From an uncultured Alistipes sp. (lineage in GTDB: Bacteria > Bacteroidota > Bacteroidia > Bacteroidales > Rikenellaceae), in contig CAAGBI010000075.1 of assembly GCA_900768015.1 (NCBI GenBank), forward strand, positions 1 to 64,000: 64,000 nucleotides of DNA. The letters run 5' to 3'. A program made the translations under genes and the position numbers. Shown here piece by piece: positions 42,803-52,126 of the stretch. A model generated the notes under the pieces. The model searched no databases. It was not told where the DNA came from and was given only the letters and a program-made list of their open reading frames with translations. Position 1 is the first letter of the stretch. Each line of letters begins with the position of its first letter.

Positions 42803-45298
42803 TTACTCGCTCTTAATCACAATCTTAGCACTCTTCAAACCCTTCGAGCGTGCTGTGAGTGTAATCGTGCCGGGTGTATCGTTGCTCTCGACAATGGCTG
42901 TCATCATGCCGCTAAAGACCTTCATCCTTGGCTCGTGGAAGAGCTCCAACGACACAGAGTTGCCGTTAGCGCCCGCGCGGTAGTGACCCTCGCCCGCTAC
43001 GCTGAACTCAATGAGGTTGTCGGCTGCGGGGCAGAGGTTGCCATCCTTGTCCACCACGCTCACGGTTACGAATGCCAAGTCCTTGCCGTTGGCCTCGATA
43101 GTCGCGCGGTCCACCTTTAGCTCTATGTGGTGGGGCTTGCCCGCGGTCTTAACCTCACGCTCCGCAACGGCCTCGCCCGCCTCGTTGTACGCTACAACCT
43201 TCACAGTGCCTGGCTCATACTTCGTATCCATCCACATCAGGCGGTAGCGGCTCTGACGCTTGAGCGACCTCTCCGACTCCTCATCCCATGAGTTCTCGAG
43301 CGTCACCGAGGTATCCTTTGTGCGCACGCCCTGGCTCACGCCGTTGATGAACAACTCTGCCGAGGGGTAGTTGGTATATACGAAGATGGGTGTTGTCTCG
43401 CCCTCGCGGCCTGGCCATGTCCAGTGGGGTAGGATGTGGAGTGTCTCCTCCGCCTTGTTCCAGTGGCTGCGGTAGAGGTAGTAGCGGTCCTTGGGCAAGC
43501 CGGCAAGGTCGACAATACCGAAGAGCGATGAGTGGCTTGGCCAGTTGGTGTAGTAGGGTGTAGGCTCGCCGAGGTAGTCGAAGCCCGTCCACACGAACTC
43601 GCCGATGCAGCAGTCGTAGTCCTCGTGCCACATCCAGTCATCCTCCGGTAGGTTCGACCACGAGCAGTGCTCCACATCGTACGATGAGGACTGGTGGTCG
43701 TCGTATGTCGCCATCGAGCGGCGCTCAACGGGGAACTTATATACACCACGGCTACTTACCGTTGAGGCAGTCTCCGTGCCGAGTATAATCTGCTGTGGCA
43801 GTGCCTGATAGCTATTACCGTAGTGCCATGGGCGGTAGTTGAAGCCCGCCACATCCATCATCGCCGCCATGTTGTTGTAGACGACATTGTGAGGCTGGTC
43901 CATGCCCTGTGTGACATAGCGTGTAGGGTCCTCGCGGTGGCAGATGTCCTGCAAGAAGCGTGAGAGCTTGGGGCCCCACATCTTGTCACCCTGGTCGGGC
44001 ACCTCGTTGCCTATGCACCACATCACGACACTTGGATTGTTGCGGTAGTGGTGGATGAGGTTCACAAGGTCGCGCTCTGCCCACTCGTCGAAGTGTTTGT
44101 GGTAGCCATTCGCGAGCTTGGGTGTGCGCCACTCGTCGAAGGTCTCGAGCATAAGCATCATACCCATCTCGTCACACGCCTCCACAAGCTCGGGCGCAGG
44201 CATGTTGTGCGAGGTGCGTATGGCGTTACATCCCATCTCCTTCATTATGCGTATCTGGCGGCGTATAGCCGCGTCGTTCACCGCAGCACCCAATGGGCCG
44301 AGGTCGTGGTGGTTACATACGCCCTTGAACTTCGCGGGCTCGCCATTTATGAACATACCCTCGCCGGGGATGATTTCGAGCGTGCGGATGCCGAAGCGTG
44401 TAGAGTACTCGTCCTTAAGCTCCGCGCCAGCGTAAATCTTTGATTTAGCGTAGTATAGCGCGGGGTTGTCTACGCTCCAGAGCTCGGGCACGGCGATGTC
44501 AAACTCCTGCTCGAAGAGGGTGTTATCGTAGCGGCTAAGCGTAGCCTCGTTTGTCGCTACAACCTCGCCCGCGGGGTCGATGATGTCGGTTACGATGCGG
44601 TAGATGCTGCGGTCTGCACCCTCGGGTGTTGTGAGCTTTGTGCGAAGCTCCACCTTTGCCAACTCCTTGGTTACGATGGGCGTTGTGAGCTGCGTGCCCC
44701 ACACGGGAACATAGGCATCCTCCGTTACCACGAGGTGCACATTGCGGTAGATGCCCGCACCGGGATACCAGCGCGATGACTCGTTCTCATTCTCGAGGCG
44801 CACGGCGAGGGTGTTCACCTCGCCCGCCTTGATATAGGGGGTGATGTCGAAGTGGAAGGAGTTGTAGCCATAGGGCCAGTAGCCCACCTCCATACCATTT
44901 ACATATACGCGCGCGTGACTCATAGCGCCATCGAAGATAAGCGTTGCGCACTTACCCTCTTCAAACGCGGGGGCCTCGAAGTCGAGACGATACCAGCCCA
45001 CGCCTACGAAGGGGAGACCTCCCGTGCGTCCCGCGTGCTCCATAGCCTCCTTCTGGCCATCCTGTGTGATGGCTACATTCTGGCGGTCGTTGTGTATGCT
45101 GAATGGGCCATAGATTGCCCAGTCGTGGGGCACGGTAACCTCCTGCCACGCCTTATCGTCGTAATCCTCTGCCACGAACTCTGCGCTATCCTCGCGCGTA
45201 AAGCGCCAGCCGCGCTCCAAGAGTTGCTCTGTGCGTGTCTGTGCCTCGGCAGTGAAGATTGCCGCCATGGCAACAATAGCTAATAATAGTCGTCTCAT
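42803..45298 (-). CDS. GH2 family beta-galactosidase
   Basis: 831 residues with a cleavable signal peptide (LLLAIVAMAAIFTAEA). The N-terminal sugar-binding domain contains PHDWAIYGPFS and GVGWYRLDFEAP; the immunoglobulin-like domain follows; the TIM barrel has GVCNHHDLGPLGAA, the acid/base Glu in VMWCIGNEVPDQG, and the probable nucleophile Glu in LGTETAST. A C-terminal DUF4982-like and invasin-like part ends ITLTARSKGLKSAKIVIK. It should cleave terminal galactose from oligosaccharides outside the cytoplasm. It is followed by two BACON lipoproteins in the same run and lies 29 bases behind the TrmH-family gene. Confidence 0.92.
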   Translation of the reverse strand: MRRLLLAIVAMAAIFTAEAQTRTEQLLERGWRFTREDSAEFVAEDYDDKAWQEVTVPHDWAIYGPFSIHNDRQNVAITQDGQKEAMEHAGRTGGLPFVGVGWYRLDFEAPAFEEGKCATLIFDGAMSHARVYVNGMEVGYWPYGYNSFHFDITPYIKAGEVNTLAVRLENENESSRWYPGAGIYRNVHLVVTEDAYVPVWGTQLTTPIVTKELAKVELRTKLTTPEGADRSIYRIVTDIIDPAGEVVATNEATLSRYDNTLFEQEFDIAVPELWSVDNPALYYAKSKIYAGAELKDEYSTRFGIRTLEIIPGEGMFINGEPAKFKGVCNHHDLGPLGAAVNDAAIRRQIRIMKEMGCNAIRTSHNMPAPELVEACDEMGMMLMLETFDEWRTPKLANGYHKHFDEWAERDLVNLIHHYRNNPSVVMWCIGNEVPDQGDKMWGPKLSRFLQDICHREDPTRYVTQGMDQPHNVVYNNMAAMMDVAGFNYRPWHYGNSYQALPQQIILGTETASTVSSRGVYKFPVERRSMATYDDHQSSSYDVEHCSWSNLPEDDWMWHEDYDCCIGEFVWTGFDYLGEPTPYYTNWPSHSSLFGIVDLAGLPKDRYYLYRSHWNKAEETLHILPHWTWPGREGETTPIFVYTNYPSAELFINGVSQGVRTKDTSVTLENSWDEESERSLKRQSRYRLMWMDTKYEPGTVKVVAYNEAGEAVAEREVKTAGKPHHIELKVDRATIEANGKDLAFVTVSVVDKDGNLCPAADNLIEFSVAGEGHYRAGANGNSVSLELFHEPRMKVFSGMMTAIVESNDTPGTITLTARSKGLKSAKIVIKSE

Positions 45299-45327
45299 AT
45301 TGTAGTTAGTTTTGTTTCGGTTGATGG

Positions 45328-46071
45328 TTATCTCTGCTGACGGCGGAACTCGGCGAGGATTATGCCCGTTGCCATCGCTACATTTAGCGACTCCGAGGTG
45401 GGCGCATCAGCGGGATATGGGGGGATTAACAGGCGGTGTGTCAATGCCTTGCGCGTCTCGTCGGTTATGCCACGGCCCTCGTTGCCCATAACGATGATGC
45501 CGCTCGCATCGAGCCTCTCATCGTAGATGTTACCTCCGTCGAGGAGTGTGCCGTAGATGTTAAGTCCCTCGCGGTGTGCCTCCTGTAGTAGTGCGGGGAG
45601 GTTGTCGGTGTAGTGCACCCTCACGCGAAGTATTGCGCCCATGGTTGCCTGAATGACCTTGGGATTAAAGCAGTCGGCCGTATCGCGCGAGCAGATGATG
45701 TCTTCGACGCCAAACCAGTCGGCAAGGCGTATTATAGTGCCGAGGTTGCCTGGGTTCTGCACGCCATCGAGGGCTACAATTAGTTTGCCGCGAAGGTTCG
45801 CTACTGATAGTTTGTAATGGGGCTGCTCCACCACGGCGAGGGTGTCGTTCGCAGTCTTAAGCTGCGATATGCGCTCCATCTCGCGCTGGTCTACGACCTC
45901 GATGTTCTTACCCTTGAGGTCGTGGCGTGTGGTGTATATACGGCGCACAACGAACTTCGAGGCGAGTATCTCCTCGGTAAGTTTGCTGCCCTCGGCGACA
46001 AAGAGTCGCTCCTGGTCGCGCACACGCTTCTCGGCAAGTGAGCGCACAAATTGTATGTCGGCCTTAATCAT
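45328..46071 (-). CDS. TrmH/SpoU family RNA 2'-O-methyltransferase
   Basis: 247 residues. An N-terminal substrate-binding part (KADIQFVRSLAEKRVRDQER) is followed by the SPOUT domain with its three motifs: ALDGVQNPGNLGTIIRLADW, IIVMGNEGRGITDETRKAL and LLIPPYPADAPTSESLNVAM. It methylates ribose in rRNA or tRNA; the target position cannot be read. Its first bases overlap the end of the RNase Z gene by 4 bases. Confidence 0.93.
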   Translation of the reverse strand: MIKADIQFVRSLAEKRVRDQERLFVAEGSKLTEEILASKFVVRRIYTTRHDLKGKNIEVVDQREMERISQLKTANDTLAVVEQPHYKLSVANLRGKLIVALDGVQNPGNLGTIIRLADWFGVEDIICSRDTADCFNPKVIQATMGAILRVRVHYTDNLPALLQEAHREGLNIYGTLLDGGNIYDERLDASGIIVMGNEGRGITDETRKALTHRLLIPPYPADAPTSESLNVAMATGIILAEFRRQQR

Positions 46072-46991
46072 CGCTTCTCCTCTATATTAAATGTCATGCC
46101 CTCGGCGGCAATGTCGCTGTTGGGGAATATCGTTCTGCACTCCTCGACAAGTGTCTCGTGACACTTATATCGCGACGAGAAGTGTCCTATAATAAGTCTC
46201 TTAGCCTCCGCCTTTGCGGCTACCTTTGCTGCCTCGATGGTTGTGGAGTGGCCACGGCCCTTGGCAAACATCGCCTCGCTGGTGGAGTATGTCGTCTCGT
46301 GGTATAGCAAATCTACGCCATGCACACGCTCTGCGGCCTTTGCTGAGTAGGCGGTGTCCGAAAGGTAGGCGTAGGAGCGAGCCTGATAGGGGATATAGGT
46401 CAACTCGTCGTTGGGTATAATCTGGCCATCCTCCAATGTTATATCCTCGCCACGCTTTGCTGCCACAATTTGGGCTATCGAGAGCCCATATTTCTCAATT
46501 TTGAACTTGTCGACATTGCGCCCTGGCTGCTTCTCCTTGAAGATGTAGCCCGCCGTGGGCACCCTATGGCGCAGGGGTATCGACCACACCTCGAGGGTGT
46601 TGTTCTGCATGATTATTGCATGCTCCGTAGTGCGCACCTCGTGCCACTTAACCTCGTAGGGCAGGTCGTCCCAGAAGTAGCGGCGGTGGTACTCCAATAT
46701 CTCACCCATGGGCGCAGGAGCATATATGTCCAAGGGTGTGCGCTTACCCTCCAAGCCGAGGGTTGCGATAAGCGGAAAGAGACCGAAGCAGTGGTCTCCG
46801 TGTAGGTGTGAAATAAATACAGCCCTAAGGCGCAGCGGATTTATGCCGCGCCTTATGAGCTGCTGTTGTACACCCTCACCTGCATCTACGAGGTAGTATT
46901 GCTCGTTGAGGTTTACTACCTGAGAGGATGGGTGGGCGTGTGGTGTAGGTTTAGCAGACGAATTACCAAGTATGGTTACGCTAAACCCCAT
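46068..46991 (-). CDS. rnz: Ribonuclease Z
   Basis: 307 residues of the metallo-beta-lactamase fold: FSVTILGNSSAKPTP at the start, the zinc motif ISHLHGDHCFGLFPLI, YLSDTAYSAKAAE, LYHETTYSTSEAMFAKGRGHS and LIIGHFSSRY. It removes tRNA 3' trailers. It lies 3 bases behind trxB and overlaps the TrmH-type gene by 4 bases, forming a small RNA-processing pair. Confidence 0.96.
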   Translation of the reverse strand: MGFSVTILGNSSAKPTPHAHPSSQVVNLNEQYYLVDAGEGVQQQLIRRGINPLRLRAVFISHLHGDHCFGLFPLIATLGLEGKRTPLDIYAPAPMGEILEYHRRYFWDDLPYEVKWHEVRTTEHAIIMQNNTLEVWSIPLRHRVPTAGYIFKEKQPGRNVDKFKIEKYGLSIAQIVAAKRGEDITLEDGQIIPNDELTYIPYQARSYAYLSDTAYSAKAAERVHGVDLLYHETTYSTSEAMFAKGRGHSTTIEAAKVAAKAEAKRLIIGHFSSRYKCHETLVEECRTIFPNSDIAAEGMTFNIEEKR

Positions 46992-46994
46992 GTA

Positions 46995-47918
46995 TTACTG
47001 TGCAAGCAACCAACGCTCGCAGTCCAAAGCTGCGATACAGCCTGAGCCCGCAGCAGTGATAGCCTGACGGTAGTGAGGATCCTTAACATCGCCCGCAGCG
47101 AATACACCCTCAACAGATGTCTTAGATGTGCCGGGAACAACCTTGATGTAGCCCTGCTCGTCGAGCTCGAGCTGACCCTTGAATACCTCTACATTGGGGT
47201 GGTGGCCAATAGCGAGGAAGAAGCCCATGATATCCAAAACGCGCTCCTCGCCAGATGTGCTAACCACGCGCACGCCTGTTACGCCATCCTCGTCGCCGAG
47301 AACCTCTGCGGTGTTGTGCTCGAACAATACCTCGATGTTAGGAGTGTTGAACACACGCTCCTGCATAGCCTTTGAAGCGCGAAGGTAGTTCTTACGAACG
47401 ATGAGGTAAACCTTCTTACAGATAGATGCAAGGTATGTAGCCTCCTCGCAAGCGGTGTCACCACCACCTACAACCGCTACATCCTGCTTGCGGTAGAAGA
47501 AACCGTCGCAAGTAGCACATGCGCTTACGCCCATGCCGCGGAACTTTGCCTCAGACTCCAAGCCGAGGTACTTTGCTGATGCACCTGTACATACGATAAC
47601 TGCCTCTGCCTCGATCTCGTGCTCGTGGTCTACGACAGCCTTGAAGGGGCGCTTCGAGAGGTCGATGTCGGTGATGATGCCCTTGCGAACATCTGCACCA
47701 AAGCGCAAAGCCTGCTGACGGAGGTCCTCCATCATAGCTGTACCTGTGATGCCCTGAGGATAGCCAGGGAAGTTCTCAATCTCGGTTGTTGTTGTGAGCT
47801 GACCACCAGGCTCGATACCCTCGTAGAGTACGGGTGAGAGGTTAGCGCGTGAAGTGTAGATAGCTGAGGTGAAACCTGCAGGACCGCTACCAATGATCAA
47901 AACTTTTACTTTCTCCAT
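46995..47918 (-). CDS. trxB: Thioredoxin-disulfide reductase
   Basis: 307 residues. The FAD site is VLIIGSGPAGFTSAIYTSRA, the redox pair is in SACATCDGFFY, the NADPH site is VAVVGGGDTACEEA, and the C-terminal FAD loop is VEGVFAAGDVKDPHYRQAIT. It reduces thioredoxin with NADPH. A gap of 56 bases separates it from the DUF4954 gene upstream, and rnz follows after 3 bases. Confidence 0.97.
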   Translation of the reverse strand: MEKVKVLIIGSGPAGFTSAIYTSRANLSPVLYEGIEPGGQLTTTTEIENFPGYPQGITGTAMMEDLRQQALRFGADVRKGIITDIDLSKRPFKAVVDHEHEIEAEAVIVCTGASAKYLGLESEAKFRGMGVSACATCDGFFYRKQDVAVVGGGDTACEEATYLASICKKVYLIVRKNYLRASKAMQERVFNTPNIEVLFEHNTAEVLGDEDGVTGVRVVSTSGEERVLDIMGFFLAIGHHPNVEVFKGQLELDEQGYIKVVPGTSKTSVEGVFAAGDVKDPHYRQAITAAGSGCIAALDCERWLLAQ

Positions 47919-47974
47919 AGTTCTGGTTGTTTTAGTTATAATTAAGTTTAGATGTCTATATATGTCTCAAATAT

Positions 47975-49696
47975 CTATCGTGTGTTGAGGAAGTCGGCCA
48001 CCTGCTCGCCCTCGTCGCGGAAGTCGTAGCCATAGCCCACCATCATGTCGAGGCCCGCATCGCGCTCGCGGTCTGCCTCGGTCTCTTGGCGCATGCGCTT
48101 GAGGATGTTCTCCGCCGCAGCGATGGTCTCGTCTACCTCCCCCTTCGATGGTGCATAACCCATAAGCGAGCTTAGCACATCAAAAGCGTATGCCGCCGCC
48201 ATGTTGTCGTAGCGCTTGTGCAGGGCGTTTAGCTCCTCGGCGATGGCATCGAGCGTAAGCTCACCCTGTGCTATGCGGCGTAAGAGTGCCTCCGTGGTGC
48301 CCAAGGGGAGATACTGTCCCGCGATGTCTATCCACTCGGTGTGGTCATACTCCTCGGCGGTGTAGTCTCCCGCGCGGAGCATCGCGCCCAACGATGCCGC
48401 AATGGCACTGTTGTAGAGTTTGAGGCTTCGGGGTATCATCGACGCGCGTATCGTAGTGCGGTTGTAGCTATATGTCTTGGCCTCGGGGTCGCGCTCCACA
48501 AGGCGCGTCAGGGCATCCACACCGCGCATCATCTTACCCGTAACAAAGGGGTTGAACTCCTCAAAACATATGTTGTCGCGCTTCAGGCTGCGCTTGTCGC
48601 GCGATTTCCACTTCTCGATGTCGCGTATCGTGCCGTAGCTCTTCAACGAGAGCGCAGGCATAAGCAGCGTGTAGCCATCCTCCTCCACGAGGTAGGAGTA
48701 GGGCATATCCTGCGTGTCGTGGTGGCGCGTATGACGACCCAACACCACGGTATAGGGTCCCTCAATCGAGGGTGCCATAACATAGGCGCTACTTCCGAAC
48801 TTCGTGCCTCGCTGGTGTACGGCTTGGTGCACAGCGCCACTCTTGAAGAGGTGGTTCGACTGGTTTGTGCCGCTACCTGCGTTGAAGAATGAGAAGATGC
48901 CGGCAATAAGCAGCGACGACTTGTGGTGCGATACGGTGAAGGGGCCCGCGAAAACCGATGCCGCCTCGCCATTCTCGCAGTGGCAGTTGGCGAAAAAGAG
49001 CGTGTCTACAGCCGTGAAGCCGTTGCTAATCGTCGTATTTTCACCCACGAAGCAGCGCTCGATGCTCGATGCGCCATCTATCGTGGTGTCGTTGTCAAAG
49101 ATAAAGTCCTTGGCGCGGACATCTATGCCCACATGGGCGTTGCATCCCACCGTGCCATTCTCGAGGTGCGAAGCGCCCTCAATCACTGCGCCACGCTCGA
49201 TGCGCACCTCGCGGATGAAGCGTGCACCCATCACGGTTGAGCCATCCTCCACCACACCCATGTCGCTACGATGCTCCTCGGCGCGCTCTGTGGCCATCTT
49301 GAGGAGCTGCTCCACAGCCTCCTTGCGGTTGCGCATCATGGTCATGATGTAGGCTATCTGTGATGTCATCTCGCGGTATATAATCGCCGTGCGCCCGCCA
49401 TTCTCGTTCACCGCGGCAACGCCTACGCCCTCGCCAAAGGTCGAGGCGTGGCGGCACTCCATGCGTAGCACATCGTCTATGTGGCAGTCGTCGCCAATCG
49501 CGTAGTTTGCTATCGTAGAGTCCGAAATGCGTGTGCGTGAGCCTATCGATGTGCGACCCTCGAAGCGTACATTGCGTAGCTGCTCGGGGCGGAAGTCATC
49601 GCTCACGGTGACATCATCCCACGACAATGCAGAGCATCCGCGCTGCTCAAGCAGCACGCGCTCCTGGCTACTAAGTACTCTTCGGTTGGCACTCAT
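47975..49696 (-). CDS. DUF4954 family protein with left-handed beta-helix
   Basis: 573 residues. The first 250 residues are hexapeptide-like repeats (FEGRTSIGSRTRISDSTIAN; ENGTVGCNAHVGIDVRAKDF; VGENTTISNGFTAV) forming a beta-helix like that of sugar-nucleotide acyltransferases. A middle part contains HRGTKFGSSAYVMAPSIEGP and VLGRHTRHHDTQDMPYSYLV, the DUF4954 hallmark, and the last 170 residues are helical. The function of the family is unknown. The gene is 5 bases behind rsmG, so both are expressed together. Confidence 0.88.
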   Translation of the reverse strand: MSANRRVLSSQERVLLEQRGCSALSWDDVTVSDDFRPEQLRNVRFEGRTSIGSRTRISDSTIANYAIGDDCHIDDVLRMECRHASTFGEGVGVAAVNENGGRTAIIYREMTSQIAYIMTMMRNRKEAVEQLLKMATERAEEHRSDMGVVEDGSTVMGARFIREVRIERGAVIEGASHLENGTVGCNAHVGIDVRAKDFIFDNDTTIDGASSIERCFVGENTTISNGFTAVDTLFFANCHCENGEAASVFAGPFTVSHHKSSLLIAGIFSFFNAGSGTNQSNHLFKSGAVHQAVHQRGTKFGSSAYVMAPSIEGPYTVVLGRHTRHHDTQDMPYSYLVEEDGYTLLMPALSLKSYGTIRDIEKWKSRDKRSLKRDNICFEEFNPFVTGKMMRGVDALTRLVERDPEAKTYSYNRTTIRASMIPRSLKLYNSAIAASLGAMLRAGDYTAEEYDHTEWIDIAGQYLPLGTTEALLRRIAQGELTLDAIAEELNALHKRYDNMAAAYAFDVLSSLMGYAPSKGEVDETIAAAENILKRMRQETEADRERDAGLDMMVGYGYDFRDEGEQVADFLNTR

Positions 49697-49701
49697 GGTT
49701 G

Positions 49702-50331
49702 TTAATCCTTCTTAGTGTAAACAACGCGCTTGGTGTCGAAGAACTCGTCGTCGAACATCGTGCGTATGTCGTACAAATCCCAGTGGCGGCGTGTTGCAGC
49801 AAGCTCCTCGGCAAGCTCTCCACCCTTAAGGTAGAGGATGCCGTTGGGGAGTGTGCCCCTCTGTCCCTTGCGCAGCAGCGGCCATGCCCAGGGCATGAAG
49901 CGCGCCATCTCCGTAACGGCACGCGATACCACATAGTCAAACTTCTGGCCAAGCTGCTCGGCGCGCGAGTTCACGGCAGTGAGGTTGTCGATGCCTGCAC
50001 CCGCCTTTATGCCCTCCACAACGCGAATCTTCTTGGCAATGGAGTCGCAACCCACAAACTCCACCTCGGGGAACATGATGGCCAGTGGCACAGAGGGGAA
50101 GCCTCCGCCACAGCCTATATCCACAACACGCGCTCCCGCCTCGAACTGGCACACCTTGGCGATGGCCAACGAGTGCAATATATGGCGCGTGTATAGGTGC
50201 TCCATATCCTTTCGTGATACCACATTGATGCGTGCGTTCCACTCCTCGTAGAGCGCACCGAGGCTCTCGAACTGCTGCTTCTGGCGCTCGGTGATGTCCG
50301 GAAAGTGCTTAATTATCAGGTCGCTGTTCAT
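49702..50331 (-). CDS. rsmG: 16S rRNA (guanine527-N7)-methyltransferase
   Basis: 209 residues. RsmG features are NVVSRKDMEHLYTRHILHSL, the SAM-binding VVDIGCGGGFPSVPLAIMFP, FVGCDSIAKKIRVVE and the VVSRAVTEMARFM motif. It methylates G527 of 16S rRNA. It is located between the ECF sigma gene (44 bases) and DUF4954 (5 bases). Confidence 0.96.
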   Translation of the reverse strand: MNSDLIIKHFPDITERQKQQFESLGALYEEWNARINVVSRKDMEHLYTRHILHSLAIAKVCQFEAGARVVDIGCGGGFPSVPLAIMFPEVEFVGCDSIAKKIRVVEGIKAGAGIDNLTAVNSRAEQLGQKFDYVVSRAVTEMARFMPWAWPLLRKGQRGTLPNGILYLKGGELAEELAATRRHWDLYDIRTMFDDEFFDTKRVVYTKKD

Positions 50332-50375
50332 GCTTTGCTTTGTTATGCTGTGGTTTACTATCGTCGTGGTTTATT

Positions 50376-50942
50376 CTATATGATAGACTCCTTCTCCAAG
50401 AGCAGTTTGCATACGGCGGCCTTGGCACGGCGTATCTGCGTCTTTATGGTGTTTATCGGTCTGCCGAGCTTCTCGGCTATCTCCTCGTAGGAGTACTCCT
50501 CCAAGAAGCGCATCTCGATAATCTGGCGATACTCCTCCGATAGCTCCTCCACGGCGCTATAGAAGTGACTGCGGCTCTGGTTCATAATCACCGACTCCTC
50601 GGGCGATGGCGTTGTGGCCTGTGGCGCACGAAAGCGGTCATCTATAGAGAGGTCGTTGGTGCGGCGGCGCAGGTGGTCCACCAGGGTGTTTCGTGCAATG
50701 GTGTATATCCACTGTCCGAAGGTGTAGCTACGCGAGTAGTCTCCGAGGTGCAGATAGACCTTGATGAAGGTCTCCTGAAGGAGGTCTGCTGCCGTATCCT
50801 TATCTCCGAGTCTCTGCTCAAAGAGGCGCATTAGTGCCTCGCGGTAGCGCGTGAAGAGATACTCGAATGCCTGCTGGTCGCCTCCCGAAGCCAGCTCCAC
50901 CAACTCGGTGTCGGAGGCTACGATGTAGTCGTCTATTTCCAT
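50376..50942 (-). CDS. ECF-type RNA polymerase sigma factor
   Basis: 188 residues from the ATG at 50942 (MEIDDYIVASDTELVELASG); a start at 50993 would run deep into the upstream gene. Region 2 is AFEYLFTRYREALMRLFEQR through LLQETFIKVYLHLGD and FGQWIYTIARNTLVDHLRRR. Region 4 is LSEEYRQIIEMRFLEEYSYE, then IAEKLGRPINTIKTQIRRAK. No anti-sigma gene is adjacent. The start overlaps the end of the GT2-like gene by 10 bases, so translation of the sigma factor is probably coupled to that membrane protein. Target promoters are unknown. Confidence 0.92.
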   Translation of the reverse strand: MEIDDYIVASDTELVELASGGDQQAFEYLFTRYREALMRLFEQRLGDKDTAADLLQETFIKVYLHLGDYSRSYTFGQWIYTIARNTLVDHLRRRTNDLSIDDRFRAPQATTPSPEESVIMNQSRSHFYSAVEELSEEYRQIIEMRFLEEYSYEEIAEKLGRPINTIKTQIRRAKAAVCKLLLEKESII

Positions 50943-52102
50943 ATGCGCGAGGTGTTTGGCAAGTTGCGGCTCTTCTTGCTCCAGAGCATCCACTCCAACA
51001 TGGGGCCCAGGAGGTCATATATCCAGTATTTGAGTGTCATATCTCGCTCTCCGAGCTTGTGTGCCACGCGGCGTGACGACCACACCGCAATAGCATAACG
51101 CAACAACAACAAACCTATTGCGCCGAGCTTGAGCTCGAGAGGTAGTATGACGATTATTGCAATGGCCACGATGAAGAACAACGCACGGCTACCCAACTCG
51201 CGTGTGGTGAAGTGCTTGGTAGCGGCGGGGTAGAACTGGCGGGTGTTGCCATAGTAGCGCATCTGCTCCTTCCACTCCGACACCATGTCGATGCGCTCCT
51301 CCCTGACGATAGAGTGGCGCGACATAACCACCGATGTGCGCTTGGCTGTGGCAATCTCCTGTAGGAAGAGGTCGTTCTCGCCAATGTCTATGCCGAGGTA
51401 GTTGTATCCACGCTCGCTATCGTAGAGCTTGCGGTCGAAGCCATAGTTGCTGCGTGGGGCGTAGTAGGGCTTGCCCTCGATGGCACACACCATGGCGTTA
51501 CGCATCTGGTTGAGCTCTATCATGCGCATGATGTAGGTCGAGAGGTTGTTACCCTCGAAGTTAGGCACTGCGGGGGCGATAACCACAGAGCCACGCTCGA
51601 AGCCCTTGGCCATGGTCGCTACCCACTCGTTCGACACGGGCGTAGCTCCAGGGATGGTAAAGAGCAGGCAGTCGTACTGCGCCGACTTAATACCCACATT
51701 GAGCGCCTGCTTTGTAGAGATGTAGAAGCGCTCGTTGCTGCCACCCATGCGTGTGAGACGCATGTAGGAGTGGTTGTCGCGTATGCGCTGCAGCTCGTCG
51801 TAGTAGTCGTTGTCGCTGCCGATATATACCACAACAACCTCGTAGTGGTCATACTCCTGATGCAGTAGCGCGGGGAGCTCGTCGACCAAAAAACGCTCGC
51901 TCTCGCCACGCATGGGCACGATTATCGAGATGGCGGGATTCTCCCTGCGCTTCTCTCTTTCGCGCATAAGGCGAAACGAGATGATGCGATTGTAGATAAC
52001 GGCGTAGTAATAAATCTGTATTGCAAAGAGTGTAACTGCCAGGAACACAAGTGCTATGCCCTGCCATGAGTAGTGTTCGAATATGTTGGTAAGAAACTCC
52101 AT
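50933..52102 (-). CDS. GT2-like membrane protein lacking catalytic aspartates
   Basis: About 389 residues from the ATG at 52102 (MEFLTNIFEHYSWQG); an earlier ATG precedes the promoter's leader. TM1 is at about 14-38. A GT-A-like domain follows (AISIIVPMRGESERFLVDEL), and two membrane segments near the C terminus start FFIVAIAIIVILPLELKLGA. The fold fits GT2 enzymes, but the nucleotide-binding 'VVDD' reads VVYIGS (91-96) and the DxD-type 'FTDADC' reads FTIPGA (148-153). It is therefore probably not a normal glycosyltransferase; a regulatory or structural role is possible. It overlaps the ECF sigma gene by 10 bases. Confidence 0.75.
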   Translation of the reverse strand: MEFLTNIFEHYSWQGIALVFLAVTLFAIQIYYYAVIYNRIISFRLMREREKRRENPAISIIVPMRGESERFLVDELPALLHQEYDHYEVVVVYIGSDNDYYDELQRIRDNHSYMRLTRMGGSNERFYISTKQALNVGIKSAQYDCLLFTIPGATPVSNEWVATMAKGFERGSVVIAPAVPNFEGNNLSTYIMRMIELNQMRNAMVCAIEGKPYYAPRSNYGFDRKLYDSERGYNYLGIDIGENDLFLQEIATAKRTSVVMSRHSIVREERIDMVSEWKEQMRYYGNTRQFYPAATKHFTTRELGSRALFFIVAIAIIVILPLELKLGAIGLLLLRYAIAVWSSRRVAHKLGERDMTLKYWIYDLLGPMLEWMLWSKKSRNLPNTSRIWK

Positions 52103-52126
52103 TTTCACTATAAAATTATAAGCGTA

